A stretch of DNA of 64,000 nt from Candidatus Gastranaerophilales bacterium (GTDB taxonomy: Bacteria > Cyanobacteriota > Vampirovibrionia > Gastranaerophilales > Gastranaerophilaceae), in contig CALUWC010000010.1 of the NCBI GenBank assembly GCA_944324395.1, positions 1 to 64,000 on the forward strand, written 5' to 3'. The notes under the pieces are model-generated. The model worked only from the letters and a program-made list of their open reading frames with translations. It was not told the origin of the DNA and did not search any database. The stretch's first letter is position 1. Each line of letters begins with the position of its first letter. This document shows, in pieces, positions 53,108 to 62,395 of this stretch. The translations under genes were made by a program, and so were the position numbers.

Positions 53108-53125
53108 CATTAAAGGTAGGTTAAG

Positions 53126-53593
53126 ATGAAAAAAATGTTTTGGGTCGTTGGAATTTCAGTAATAACTTTATGCAGCTGTATTTGTGTAAGAACTTTTGCT
53201 TACAGTGATGATTCTGCCGCTAAACTACAAGAATTCAAAAAACAGCAGGCTCAAATAAAAAAATATATACCATATTATAACAATCTGGCAACCTGCATTC
53301 CATATAAAAGTGATATGTATAAAATTTACGGAAAAGTAAACGGGGGATGCCATATTTATCTGCAAGATGATATCGGAAACGGTTATGACTGTCATGTTCC
53401 TATGACCGTAGCAAAAGCTAACAGTTCTTATGGTAAAAGTGTAACCAGCAAAATGTCTGCTATAAATTTGGAAGAACTTGCTTCTAATAATGCAGAACAA
53501 TTTATAAAAGAATTTACAATGATTATAAATGACTTGAAGCCTCTAACAAAAATGGAAAATGCTATTTTACAATATCATTGTAAGAAACTATAA
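53126..53593 (+). CDS. Secreted hypothetical protein, 155 aa
   Basis: A hydrophobic N-terminal signal (VVGISVITLCSCICVRTFAYS), probably Sec type with cleavage after FAY. The mature protein has three cysteines (ATCIPY, GGCHIYL, YDCHVPM) spaced like disulfide partners and a fourth near the C-terminus (YHCKKL). Helical at both ends. I recognise no family. It sits 18 nt after thrC, possibly in the same transcript, and ends in a strong terminator. Confidence 0.75.
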   Translation: MKKMFWVVGISVITLCSCICVRTFAYSDDSAAKLQEFKKQQAQIKKYIPYYNNLATCIPYKSDMYKIYGKVNGGCHIYLQDDIGNGYDCHVPMTVAKANSSYGKSVTSKMSAINLEELASNNAEQFIKEFTMIINDLKPLTKMENAILQYHCKKL

Positions 53594-53624
53594 AATATTA
53601 TTATAAGCATTTAATGCAGCAAAT

Positions 53625-53660
53625 ACAAGGCAAAACTATAATAGTTTTGCCTTGTTATAT
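53625..53660. terminator. Strong bidirectional terminator
   Basis: ACAAGGCAAAACTAT (53625-53639) and ATAGTTTTGCCTTGT (53641-53655) form a perfect 15-bp inverted repeat with a 1-nt centre, flanked by AT-rich sequence. It separates the convergent secreted-protein and graspetide precursor genes. Confidence 0.88.
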
Positions 53661-53680
53661 GTTTAAATTATATTCATCTG

Positions 53681-55330
53681 TTACAGAAGCTTAGGTTCAG
53701 AATCTCCGCCTTCTTCTCCAAGTGCCATTGTAGTGATTTGCCCGCCGCCTTCTTCTCCGATAGACATTGTGGTAACAGGAACATCACCATTTTCATTTAA
53801 TCCGTAAGTGCCTGCATCAACCTCGTTATTAGGCAGTTTAATTTCACCGTTTCTTATTTTTTCCAATAATTCCAGTATATTTTTTGTGGCTTTTTCATCC
53901 AAAATAGGCTTATCATTTTTATTTTTTAAATCTTCAATTAGTTTACGGAATTTCTCTTTAACATCATCAGATAATATGACAGAATCTCCGCCTTCTTCGC
54001 CCATAGCATAAGTTGTTATTGTCTCAAAGCCACCGTCTTCACCAATTGCCGCTGTAAAAGCTGTACCACCCTCTTCATTTGTAGCTTTGGTTGTTATGCC
54101 ATCACCGCTTTCACCAATTGCCGTTGTAACAGCTGAGCCGCCTTCTTCATTCAAAGCCATTGTGGTAATATTTTCACCACCCTCTTCACCAAGTGCCATT
54201 GTTGTTGGTGCTGCATCACCGGTTTCACCCAAGCTATATGTACCTGGCTCAATTGGACTCTTCGGAAGCTTTATTTCTCCATTTTTTATTTTCTCTAAAA
54301 CTTCTTGAAGTGTTTTCCAAGTATCGTCATCAATTTTTACGTCAGCACCTGTTTTATTTTTCAACTGTTCTACTGCCTCTTGAATTTTTTTTGACATTTC
54401 ATCATCGACTTTTACCGAACCGCCACCTTCTTCACCAAGTGCCATTGTTGTTGCTGCATCTCCGTTCTCGCCTAAAGCATATGTACCGGCTCCGATTGGA
54501 GGTTTTGGAAATTCTATTTCTCCATTTTTTATTTTTTCACTGTAGTCTTGAAGCATTTTCAATGTTTCCGGATCCAGATGTACCGGTAAGTCATGCCGAT
54601 ATATCCTGAAATCACCTTCTTCCTCTTTAGGAACAGATAGTTTTCCCGGACCATAAGTACCTTCCTCCTCCAGAGCTACAGATATTTGCCCCGGGCCATA
54701 AGTACCTTCCTCCTCTAGAGGTACAGATATTTCCCTCGGACCAACCATAGGCGACAAATCAGCTTGCTTTTTCTCCCGACGTTCAGCCATTTTTTCCAAA
54801 GCTTCCTGCATTAGTTTTGGAAGTTCTACTCCTCCGTTTTTCATTTTCTCTATATTTTCCCGAATTTGTTTCTGTGCTTCTTCATCCATTTCAGGAAGTT
54901 TTATTTCACCGTTTTGAACTTTCTCCCAAAATTCCTGACCTATTTTTGGATCTATTAATTTTCCAATAGTCATTGGAGGTTCGCCTTGTTCTTCACTTAA
55001 ATAAGATATACCTATCTTAGGATCAATACCTTGTTCTTTATCCGGGTAAGATATATTAAGTTTCTGGTTTCTTGCCCCATCATTGAAGTTTACAAAAGTA
55101 TTCTCATCAGGATTCTTTTCAACGTAAAATCCTTTCACTTTTAAATCTTTTGCATTATTTAAATCTTTTTTAGATTCAGTTTTCTTAGCAAGTTTGTCTA
55201 TTTCAGCATTTATTTGCTCGGAAGTAGGTTTTTTCACACCTTGAGCATTTAACTCTTCTTTTGCTTTTCTAGTCAACAAATCCTTATTATAATCATCACC
55301 GGATCCGCCATCTACTCTAAATGTTGTCAT
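53681..55330 (-). CDS. Putative multi-core graspetide precursor, 549 aa
   Basis: The start is ATG 55330 with AAAGGAG upstream. No signal peptide or enzyme motif. The N-terminal 80 residues are a charged helical region (DLLTRKAKEELNAQG). The rest alternates helical modules with short repeats of consensus x-[T/S]-x4-E-x-G. Seven match TTxxxxEE exactly (starting at residues 294, 376, 389, 413, 439, 520 and 533, for example TTMALGEEGG). Five keep one Thr and one Glu (GTYALGENG, GTYSLGETG, VTTAIGESG, FTAAIGEDG, GTYGLNENG), and five use Ser (ISVPLEEEG, ISVALEEEG, LSVPKEEEG, ISYPDKEQG, ISYLSEEQG). TTxxxxEE is the core motif of plesiocin-type graspetides, whose Thr and Glu side chains are joined by ATP-grasp ligases, and such a ligase is divergently adjacent. 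Alternative: a structural repeat protein. Confidence 0.75.
   Translation of the reverse strand: MTTFRVDGGSGDDYNKDLLTRKAKEELNAQGVKKPTSEQINAEIDKLAKKTESKKDLNNAKDLKVKGFYVEKNPDENTFVNFNDGARNQKLNISYPDKEQGIDPKIGISYLSEEQGEPPMTIGKLIDPKIGQEFWEKVQNGEIKLPEMDEEAQKQIRENIEKMKNGGVELPKLMQEALEKMAERREKKQADLSPMVGPREISVPLEEEGTYGPGQISVALEEEGTYGPGKLSVPKEEEGDFRIYRHDLPVHLDPETLKMLQDYSEKIKNGEIEFPKPPIGAGTYALGENGDAATTMALGEEGGGSVKVDDEMSKKIQEAVEQLKNKTGADVKIDDDTWKTLQEVLEKIKNGEIKLPKSPIEPGTYSLGETGDAAPTTMALGEEGGENITTMALNEEGGSAVTTAIGESGDGITTKATNEEGGTAFTAAIGEDGGFETITTYAMGEEGGDSVILSDDVKEKFRKLIEDLKNKNDKPILDEKATKNILELLEKIRNGEIKLPNNEVDAGTYGLNENGDVPVTTMSIGEEGGGQITTMALGEEGGDSEPKLL
53708..55054 (-). repeat. Array of 17 TTxxxxEE-like core repeats and five EKxxNGxIxLP spacer repeats
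   Basis: Core-like repeats lie between residues 93 and 541 of the precursor. Between them the helix-cap motif E-K-x-[KQR]-N-G-[EG]-[IV]-[EK]-[LF]-P recurs at residues 136, 161, 265, 346 and 490. The last three copies each precede a GTYxLxE(N/T)G core and then full TTxxxxEE cores. This spacer-core-core order suggests duplication of a whole leader-core module rather than of single cores. Confidence 0.8.
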
Positions 55331-55464
55331 CTTTGCTCCTTTCAAAATTATACACACAAACAATTCTTACGGCAGACAAATAAAAAATCTTTAGAAAAAA
55401 TTTTTAAATCGTTACAATTGGAAATATAAAAAAAAATCCTTTACTATATAAAAGGAGGCTGAAA
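55331..55464. promoter_or_regulatory. Divergent promoter region of precursor and ATP-grasp genes
   Basis: 134 bp separate the two start codons. On the minus strand TATAAT (in TGTGTATAATTTTG, near 55348-55353) is a good -10 for the precursor, though close to its AAAGGAG site. On the plus strand ACTATATAAAAGGAGG supplies a -10-like TATATAA and RBS for the ligase. A shared regulator site would fit here, but no clear palindrome is seen. Confidence 0.4.
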
Positions 55465-56337
55465 ATGATTCTTATTATAGGAAGTGACGAAGATTTTCAT
55501 TCAAAATACATACTGGAAAAGTTACATGAACAAAATACCCCGGCAAAATATTTTGATACAAGGAAATATCCTGTATTAAACTGGTCGCCGGAAGGTGAAA
55601 ATGATTATATTATACTTGATGATGAGAAAATTTACCTGAAAGATGTCACAGGAATATACTGGAGATGGTACTACGGGGTAATTTATGGAACGTCTGACAT
55701 AGTATACAGAGAAAAGACATCCGCCCTTGAAAGCTTCCTGTGTTCGCTTGAGGATATCAGCTGGAACTCGCTGCAATCTGTTGAATTACATCGAAAAAAA
55801 GGGCTGCAAAGTAAAATTATGCAAAATAACGGAATAAGAATTCCTAAAACTATCGTTACTAATGACCAGGATGCCCTTGAAAAATTCTACCTTGAAAATA
55901 ACAAAAACATTATCTACAAACCTGTTAGAGGCGGAGCTTATACTCAAAAATTAAAAGAGGAAGATTTTTTACGCAAAGATACACTGATAAATTGTCCATG
56001 CCAGCTTCAGGAATGCATTGACGGCATTGATATTAGAGTTTATGCATTTGAAACAGGAGAAATTTTTTCAGGTGAAATACTTGCAAACAGTATAGATTTC
56101 AGAGCAGATGACAAAGCAAAAATTAACAAACACCCATTGCCGGAAAATATTCAAAAAGATTGTCTGAAAATATTAAAACTTCTTGGATTAAAATACTCAG
56201 GTATTGATATACGATTGAGCAATAGCGGAGAATACGTATTTATTGAAGCTAATCCTGCCCCAATGTTTACTCACTTTGAAAACATGACAGGTTATGAAAT
56301 TACAAACACGCTTATAAAAAATTTGAAAAAAGTTTAA
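55465..56337 (+). CDS. ATP-grasp peptide ligase, graspetide (MvdD/PsnB-like) type
   Basis: A 290-aa ATP-grasp enzyme. The N-terminal domain starts MILIIGSDEDFHSKYILEKL and has GIYWRWYYGVIYG near 63-75, matching the W-x-R segment of microviridin ligases. ATP and metal residues are visible: K152 in YKPVRGGAY, QECIDGIDIRVY (182-193), GIDIRLSNSGEYVFIEANP (247-265) with E263 and N265, and a C-terminal TGYEITNTLIKNL. The last block closely follows the MvdC/MvdD/PsnB pattern. RimK-like or other carboxylate-amine ligases are the alternative. RBS AAAGGAGG. Divergent to the repeat-bearing precursor. No protease or transporter is adjacent. Confidence 0.82.
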   Translation: MILIIGSDEDFHSKYILEKLHEQNTPAKYFDTRKYPVLNWSPEGENDYIILDDEKIYLKDVTGIYWRWYYGVIYGTSDIVYREKTSALESFLCSLEDISWNSLQSVELHRKKGLQSKIMQNNGIRIPKTIVTNDQDALEKFYLENNKNIIYKPVRGGAYTQKLKEEDFLRKDTLINCPCQLQECIDGIDIRVYAFETGEIFSGEILANSIDFRADDKAKINKHPLPENIQKDCLKILKLLGLKYSGIDIRLSNSGEYVFIEANPAPMFTHFENMTGYEITNTLIKNLKKV

Positions 56338-56352
56338 TATAGATATAATAAT

Positions 56353-56637
56353 TTAGCTCAATTCAATATCTAAACGTGTTTTGCCTTCACCACGATTTAT
56401 AATACCGTCGCCATTTTGCTCAAGATAAAAATATTTTTGTTGTTTACCGTCAGAAGATTGAATGTTCATTTGATCAACAGAAATAATATTCCCTGAGTTA
56501 TCTTTTTGAACAGAAACTATAAGATTTTTCCCGTCTTCATTATAATAAGACTCTATAATCCTGCCACTTTCTCCTCGTTCTGTTTCTACCCTATATCCCG
56601 GACTATTTTTTAATATTTCTACAAGAACATGTAAATA
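56353..56637 (-). pseudogene. 5'-truncated remnant of an unknown gene
   Basis: An open frame of about 94 codons on the minus strand ends at a TAA (56355-56353) but has no start codon for its first 60 codons; the first ATG is internal. The translation is protein-like, with beta-strand rhythm (PGYRVETERGESGRIIESYY, LIVSVQKDNSGNIISVDQ, YFYLEQNGDGIINRGEG). I infer a C-terminal domain left after deletion of the upstream part. The rest of the 377-nt gap up to rpoC2 holds only the terminator. Confidence 0.55.
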
Positions 56638-56656
56638 TTATTTATATTTTAATAAC

Positions 56657-56687
56657 AGGAACGCTCCTGAAATTCAGGAGCGTTCCT
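56657..56687. terminator. Terminator hairpin downstream of rpoC2
   Basis: AGGAACGCTCCTGAA (56657-56671) and TTCAGGAGCGTTCCT (56673-56687) form a perfect 15-bp inverted repeat with a 1-nt centre. It lies 27 nt after the rpoC2 stop on the minus strand. T-tracts are weak, but it is the only strong hairpin in the gap. Confidence 0.75.
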
Positions 56688-56714
56688 CATTGATTTTTAT
56701 TCTAATTTATTAAA

Positions 56715-59700
56715 TTAGTGTTCTTCATCATCAATATTGAAATCAGGAGCACCGAACATTCCCTCAATTTCTTCCAAAATTGCGGAAGGTTTTCTTGCTT
56801 GATTTCTTTGAGCAACAGCACGTTTTCTTTCTTCTCTGTCACGTTCCTCATCAGCATTTATAAGATGATGGAAACCTGTACCTGCAGGTATCAAACGACC
56901 GATAATAACGTTTTCTTTCAAACCTCTTAACATGTCTTTTTTACCTTCGACTGCTGCTTCTGTCAAGATTCTTGTTGTTTCCTGGAATGATGCTGCAGAA
57001 ATGAAACTTTCAGTATTCAATGAAGCTTTTGTAATACCCAGCAGCATATATTCACAAGTTGCAGGAGTCTTACCTTCTGCTTCAGCTGCTTTATTTACAT
57101 TTTCAAATGTCTGCATTTCAATCAATTCACCAGGCAGCAGGTTAGTTTCGCCTGCATCAATAACCTTAACTTTCTTAGTCATTTGACGAACAATAATTTC
57201 AATGTGCTTATCAGCAATTTCTACACCTTGAGAACGATATACACGCTGAACTTCGTCAACCAAATATTGCTGAGCTGCCTCAGGCCCGCATAATCTCATA
57301 ACGTCATGAGGATTCATAGGACCGGATGTTAAAGGCTGACCTTTTGTAATTTTTTGTCCGTTTGAAACAATCACATTAGTATCAATTGCATATTTGATTT
57401 CAACAGATGAGCCGTCATTATCAACTAAGAACAATCTTGGCAATCCGTCATCATCAATTTCAATTTTTGCAGTACCGTCGTATTCTGCTAAAATAGCACA
57501 ATCTTTAGGTTTTCTGCCTTCAAGCAACTCTTCTACCTTCGGAAGACCTTGAACGATATCGCCTGTCTTTTCTCTTTCAAATACTAATGTTGCAAGCAAA
57601 TCGCCTCTTAATACAAGAGCACCTGAATCAATTTGAAGCATTGTACCAGGGCTGATTAAGTAAGGACGACCGTTTCTGATAGAAATTTCGCCTTTATTAA
57701 CAGCTGTAACAACACCTGAAACAGGAGATATTTCACCGCTTTCGGCAAGAACTTTATCAGTTTTAATAAATTCGCCTTTCTTTATAACAGCTTTGCCTTT
57801 TATTGCAACTTTAGTTTCTGAACTGTCAGAGATTAAAAGAAGTCTTCTTACGTCTTCTTCGTCAGACTTGATAGAAGCAACTGCATCATTCATTGCTAAT
57901 ACCTGAGTCTTAGCAACAGGAGTCTTAGGTTCGATAGTTTCACCATCTTTAACCAATAATTCTGTTTGTAATGATGATGCTTTTGAAGAACCTTCCAATT
58001 CACGACGTACAATCAAGTTTTCTAATACTACAATTCTTAAAGCACCTTTAGAATCGAGTTCTACCATACCTTTTAAGTGTGATAAGTAACCTTGCATTTG
58101 AAGAACTAAGCTTGTTCTTGTAATTGTAGCACCGTCAACATTTCTAACTCTTGCTCCGTCTTTGTATTGCAATTGAGTTACAGGAATGATATCAATCAAT
58201 TCATCAGTTGTATTGAATTTGATTGAAACATCTTTTTGCGTAACTTCTAATACCTGAACCGGTCTTACAAGAATTTGAACAGGCTGGTTAGCAATAGAAT
58301 CATCATCTAAAGACAATGCAGAATCCAATTCTTCATCTAAATCATCCAGCGGAAGATCATCTACTGAAGAATCCATAATTGTAACTATTGAAGTTTCTTT
58401 TGCTTTGATACCTTCAGCTATTAAAGTACCTTTTTTAACAACTTCGCCTTCATCAACTTTCAATTCTGAAATACTAGACAATGTATGAACTTCACCAGGT
58501 CTGATTGTGATTTCATGGATAACATCATTGTATTCTTTAAATTCAACAACACCATCAATATGGCAATACACGTCTTTTACAACTTCAGTACCTGCAGTAA
58601 CAGCAGTACCGTTTTCTACCATTTTCAACGTGCTGTCTTTATTAATTTGATGAATTTCTTCAGGAATAAATACAACCTTACCAGGTTTTGTAATTATTTG
58701 ATTTTCATCAACTTCAACATCTACATATCTAATTTCACCTGAAGATGAAACAGAACATTCATCGTCAATCAATTCGGCAATAATCATACCGTTTTCTACT
58801 GTTGTATCAACAGGAGCCTTAACAATATATTTCTCACCGGTTTTGTCAACGGTCCAGAGCTGTTCTTTTTTAGTATGTTCAAAAGATGCATTTTCTGGCT
58901 GTAATGAAGCGATAACAATTGTCAATTCTTTACCATGAACAATTTTCTTAATCTTCTTACCGTCAAATTTATCTTCTTCAATAACTAAATCTTCACCGAC
59001 TCTAACTTCGCCGCCATGCTCTGAAATTGTCAGTGTTTCTGCCAATTTCTCACCTGCAGAAACTTTTTGACCGTCTTTAACAAGAACTTTTGAGCCGCCA
59101 GGTAATGTATAAACATCTCCGCCTAATACCCAGATAATACCTTGTTTGTTGGTTGTTCTTGAGATATTACCCTGTCTGTCTTTCTTTTCATCAGCTTTGA
59201 AGTCTTCAAATACAACTTCACCTGAAATATCAGTTGTAATATCTTTTGTAGCTTTTTCAGTCAAACGAGAACTGTCACCTTGTGAAGTCGGAGCATGTTC
59301 AGCCATTTTGAAGCCTTTGTCAACCTGCATGCCATCTGTGATAAATAAAGTTGCACCTGCAGGAATATGATATTTAGTAGTTCTTTTTTCACCTTTAACT
59401 TCAATATCTGCTTCATACATAGAAACCTGTACAATATCACCGTGACGTGTTCTGAGTTCTCTTGCTTTAATCTTAGAAACTACAGTACCGGCTTCTCTTG
59501 CAATAATTTCTTTTTTAGCTTCTTTAACACCAACAGCACCGCCTGTGTGGAAGGTTCTCATTGTCAACTGAGTACCCGGCTCACCAATTGATTGTGCTGC
59601 GATAATACCTATTGCTTCACCGATATCAACTAATTTCTGGGTTGTCATAGCCCAGCCGTAACATTTTTGACATACACCGTATTCCAATCCGCAGGTTAAA

Positions 59701-60575
59701 CCTGAACGAACTTTCAACTCATGTAAATCAAGACTTGAAATTTTCTTGATATCGTCACGATTCATTGTTGTACCTTTAGCAACAAGAACATTACCGTCAG
59801 CATCAACAATATCTTCTGCAACTGTTCTGCCTAGCAATCTGTCTATTAGAGGAACAATAACAACATCTCCGTCCATAATAGGTTTCATGTTGATATATTT
59901 TTCAGTATGGCAGTCATCTGCTCTGATTATAACATCTTGAGCAACGTCAACCAAACGTCTTGTTAAATATCCTGAGTCAGCTGTTTTCAACGCAGTATCT
60001 ACAAGACCTTTACGTGCACCGTATGATGAAATAATGTATTCAGTAACTGACAAACCTTCTTTAAAGTTAGATTTAATAGGCAAGTCAATGATTTGACCCT
60101 GTGCATCAGCCATCAAACCTCTCATACCTACCAGCTGTGATACCTGTGATAAGTTACCACGAGCACCTGAGAATGCCATCATATATACAGGGTTTAATTT
60201 GTCAAAGTTTTCTACAACCTGTTCAGTCAATTTAGCAGTTGTTTCAGACCAGGTATCAATAACTTTTGTATATCTTTCAACCTCTGTAATTTCACCTTTT
60301 AAGTATCTGTTTGTTGATTTTTCGATTTCTTTTTCAGCTGATTCCAATAATTCTTTCTTAACAGACGGAACTGATAAGTCGGCAATTGAAATGGTTGTAC
60401 CTGAAATAGTAGCATACTTATAACCTAAGTTTTTCAAAGCGTTAGCCAATGCTGCTGCTTTTGCCCCGCCGTATTCCAAATACATTTGACCCAATAATTT
60501 TTTCAATGAACCTTTGTCCATTTGTTTGTTAATGAAATCAGGTGTTTTCTTTGTATTTGTATATGTTCTTTCCAT
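56715..60575 (-). CDS. rpoC2: DNA-directed RNA polymerase subunit beta-prime C-terminal part (RpoC2)
   Basis: A 1286-aa protein equal to the C-terminal two-thirds of bacterial beta-prime. [21 protein letters not shown] is the bridge-helix/F-loop region. The zinc-ribbon cysteines are in [27 protein letters not shown], and [25 protein letters not shown] is the trigger loop. A large insertion of sandwich-barrel domains (roughly 370-950, [16 protein letters not shown] and similar) resembles the cyanobacterial SI3 insert. [14 protein letters not shown] and [21 protein letters not shown] close the protein. The length is typical for cyanobacterial RpoC2 and supports the lineage call. Confidence 0.96.
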   Translation of the reverse strand: MERTYTNTKKTPDFINKQMDKGSLKKLLGQMYLEYGGAKAAALANALKNLGYKYATISGTTISIADLSVPSVKKELLESAEKEIEKSTNRYLKGEITEVERYTKVIDTWSETTAKLTEQVVENFDKLNPVYMMAFSGARGNLSQVSQLVGMRGLMADAQGQIIDLPIKSNFKEGLSVTEYIISSYGARKGLVDTALKTADSGYLTRRLVDVAQDVIIRADDCHTEKYINMKPIMDGDVVIVPLIDRLLGRTVAEDIVDADGNVLVAKGTTMNRDDIKKISSLDLHELKVRSGLTCGLEYGVCQKCYGWAMTTQKLVDIGEAIGIIAAQSIGEPGTQLTMRTFHTGGAVGVKEAKKEIIAREAGTVVSKIKARELRTRHGDIVQVSMYEADIEVKGEKRTTKYHIPAGATLFITDGMQVDKGFKMAEHAPTSQGDSSRLTEKATKDITTDISGEVVFEDFKADEKKDRQGNISRTTNKQGIIWVLGGDVYTLPGGSKVLVKDGQKVSAGEKLAETLTISEHGGEVRVGEDLVIEEDKFDGKKIKKIVHGKELTIVIASLQPENASFEHTKKEQLWTVDKTGEKYIVKAPVDTTVENGMIIAELIDDECSVSSSGEIRYVDVEVDENQIITKPGKVVFIPEEIHQINKDSTLKMVENGTAVTAGTEVVKDVYCHIDGVVEFKEYNDVIHEITIRPGEVHTLSSISELKVDEGEVVKKGTLIAEGIKAKETSIVTIMDSSVDDLPLDDLDEELDSALSLDDDSIANQPVQILVRPVQVLEVTQKDVSIKFNTTDELIDIIPVTQLQYKDGARVRNVDGATITRTSLVLQMQGYLSHLKGMVELDSKGALRIVVLENLIVRRELEGSSKASSLQTELLVKDGETIEPKTPVAKTQVLAMNDAVASIKSDEEDVRRLLLISDSSETKVAIKGKAVIKKGEFIKTDKVLAESGEISPVSGVVTAVNKGEISIRNGRPYLISPGTMLQIDSGALVLRGDLLATLVFEREKTGDIVQGLPKVEELLEGRKPKDCAILAEYDGTAKIEIDDDGLPRLFLVDNDGSSVEIKYAIDTNVIVSNGQKITKGQPLTSGPMNPHDVMRLCGPEAAQQYLVDEVQRVYRSQGVEIADKHIEIIVRQMTKKVKVIDAGETNLLPGELIEMQTFENVNKAAEAEGKTPATCEYMLLGITKASLNTESFISAASFQETTRILTEAAVEGKKDMLRGLKENVIIGRLIPAGTGFHHLINADEERDREERKRAVAQRNQARKPSAILEEIEGMFGAPDFNIDDEEH

Positions 60576-60667
60576 TCTAATTTTCCTTCAATTAGTTAAT
60601 TAACATTCTGATTTATATTCGGGAATTTCTATATTATTTATAACAATATATAAAACCCGTTCTACCC

Positions 60668-62377
60668 TTATACAAGAGCTTTTCTAACCTCTTCGTTGAA
60701 GATAATTCTACCAACAGTGGTTTCTATTCTTTCACCTTTATCATCTCTCACAACAATTTTATCGTGAAGTTTAATAACTCCGACTTCAAGTGCAGAGATT
60801 GCATCTTGGAAATTGTAGAAGTAACCTTTAACTTCTTGACTAGGATCTTTAATAGTAGTCAGGTAATACATACCCAATACCATATCCTGAGATGGTGTAA
60901 CAATAGGTTTACCGTTAGCAGGAGCCAACAGGTTGTTAGTAGCCAGCATCAACATTCTTGCTTCAGCCTGAGCCTCAATAGACAGAGGTACGTGAACAGC
61001 CATCTGGTCACCGTCGAAGTCAGCGTTGAATGCTGTACAAGCCAACGGGTGCAATTGAATAGCACGACCTTCAACAAGTTTAGGTTCAAATGCCTGAATA
61101 CCTAATCTGTGAAGGGTTGGAGCTCTGTTCAATAATACAGGGTGTCCGTCAATTACCTCTTCTAATATATCCCAGACAATATGTTCTGAACGTTCAATCT
61201 TCTTCTTAGCAGATTTGATATTTTGAACATATCCTCTTTCGATAAGTTTATTAACAACAAATGGCTTGAACAATTCAATTGCCATTTCTTTCGGCAAACC
61301 ACACTGATTTAATTGTAATGAAGGACCTACAACGATAACTGAACGACCGGAATAGTCAACACGTTTACCAAGTAAGTTCTGTCTGAATCGGCCTTGTTTA
61401 CCTTCAATAATATTAGATAATGACTTCAATGCTCTGTTATTAGGACCAACAACGGTTCTGCCTCTGCGACCGTTATCAATCAATGCATCAACTGCTTCTT
61501 GAAGCATTCTTTTTTCGTTTCTAACAATGATTTCAGGAGCACCCATTTCCAAAAGTCTTTGTAAACGGTTATTTCTGTTAATTACACGTCTGTACAAATC
61601 ATTCAAATCTGATGTTGCAAAACGTCCGCCGTCTAATTGAACCATAGGTCTCAAATCCGGAGGTGTAACAGGAAGTACATCCATAATCATCCAGGTTGGA
61701 TCAGTTTCTGAAGAAATTAAGCTGTCTAACAGTCTTAATCTCTTAATTAACTTAGATTTTTTCTGAACAGAAGTAACATTACCGGCTAATTCTGTTCTGA
61801 TTTCTTCTGCCAATCCTTTAACATCAATTTCTGAAAGAAGTTCTTTTATAGCTTCAGCTCCGATACCAACTTTTAAAGTTGATTCTTCGTTTTCAGTCAT
61901 ATAATCTTCATATTCTTCTTCAGTTAATAATTGAAGTTTTTTGAAATCACTATCACCGCCATCAATTACAACATAGCTGTTGAAATAAATGACCTGTTCA
62001 AGATCTTTCAATGTCATATCTAAAAGTAAGCCAAGGTATGACGGGATACCTTTAAGGAACCAGATATGAGAAACCGGTGCCGCTAATTTGATATGTCCCA
62101 TTCTGTGACGACGAACTTTTGAATCTGTAACTTCAACACCGCAGCGTTCACAGATGATACCTTTGTGTCTTACTCTTTTATATTTTCCGCAATAACATTC
62201 CCAGTCCTTTGTCGGTCCGAAAATTCTTTCGCAGAATAAACCGTCTCTTTCAGGTTTTAATGTACGGTAGTTTATTGTTTCCGGTTTAGTAACTTCGCCG
62301 TGTGACCATTGAAGTATTCTTTCCGGAGACGCTATACTTATTCGTATATAATCAAAATAATCAATACTTGTAGACAA
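60668..62377 (-). CDS. rpoC1: DNA-directed RNA polymerase subunit gamma (RpoC1)
   Basis: A 569-aa protein equal to the N-terminal part of beta-prime. The zinc-binding domain is [20 protein letters not shown], the rudder/lid region follows, and the active-site [16 protein letters not shown] binds the catalytic Mg. [20 protein letters not shown] precedes it. It ends shortly after [13 protein letters not shown], where intact RpoC would continue into the rpoC2 portion. A 92-nt gap separates it from rpoC2. The split is ancestral in Cyanobacteria and not a frameshift here, since both parts have proper starts and stops. Confidence 0.97.
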   Translation of the reverse strand: MSTSIDYFDYIRISIASPERILQWSHGEVTKPETINYRTLKPERDGLFCERIFGPTKDWECYCGKYKRVRHKGIICERCGVEVTDSKVRRHRMGHIKLAAPVSHIWFLKGIPSYLGLLLDMTLKDLEQVIYFNSYVVIDGGDSDFKKLQLLTEEEYEDYMTENEESTLKVGIGAEAIKELLSEIDVKGLAEEIRTELAGNVTSVQKKSKLIKRLRLLDSLISSETDPTWMIMDVLPVTPPDLRPMVQLDGGRFATSDLNDLYRRVINRNNRLQRLLEMGAPEIIVRNEKRMLQEAVDALIDNGRRGRTVVGPNNRALKSLSNIIEGKQGRFRQNLLGKRVDYSGRSVIVVGPSLQLNQCGLPKEMAIELFKPFVVNKLIERGYVQNIKSAKKKIERSEHIVWDILEEVIDGHPVLLNRAPTLHRLGIQAFEPKLVEGRAIQLHPLACTAFNADFDGDQMAVHVPLSIEAQAEARMLMLATNNLLAPANGKPIVTPSQDMVLGMYYLTTIKDPSQEVKGYFYNFQDAISALEVGVIKLHDKIVVRDDKGERIETTVGRIIFNEEVRKALV

Positions 62378-62395
62378 TTTTAATTCTCCTTATAA

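Noticed and set aside
54087-54609. Plus-strand ORFs opposite the graspetide precursor
   Set aside because: They are shadows created by the biased GAA/GGC/ACA codons of the repeats.
60576-60667. Frameshift splitting an intact rpoC
   Set aside because: Both rpoC1 and rpoC2 have own starts, stops and a 92-nt spacer, and the split point matches the ancestral cyanobacterial one.
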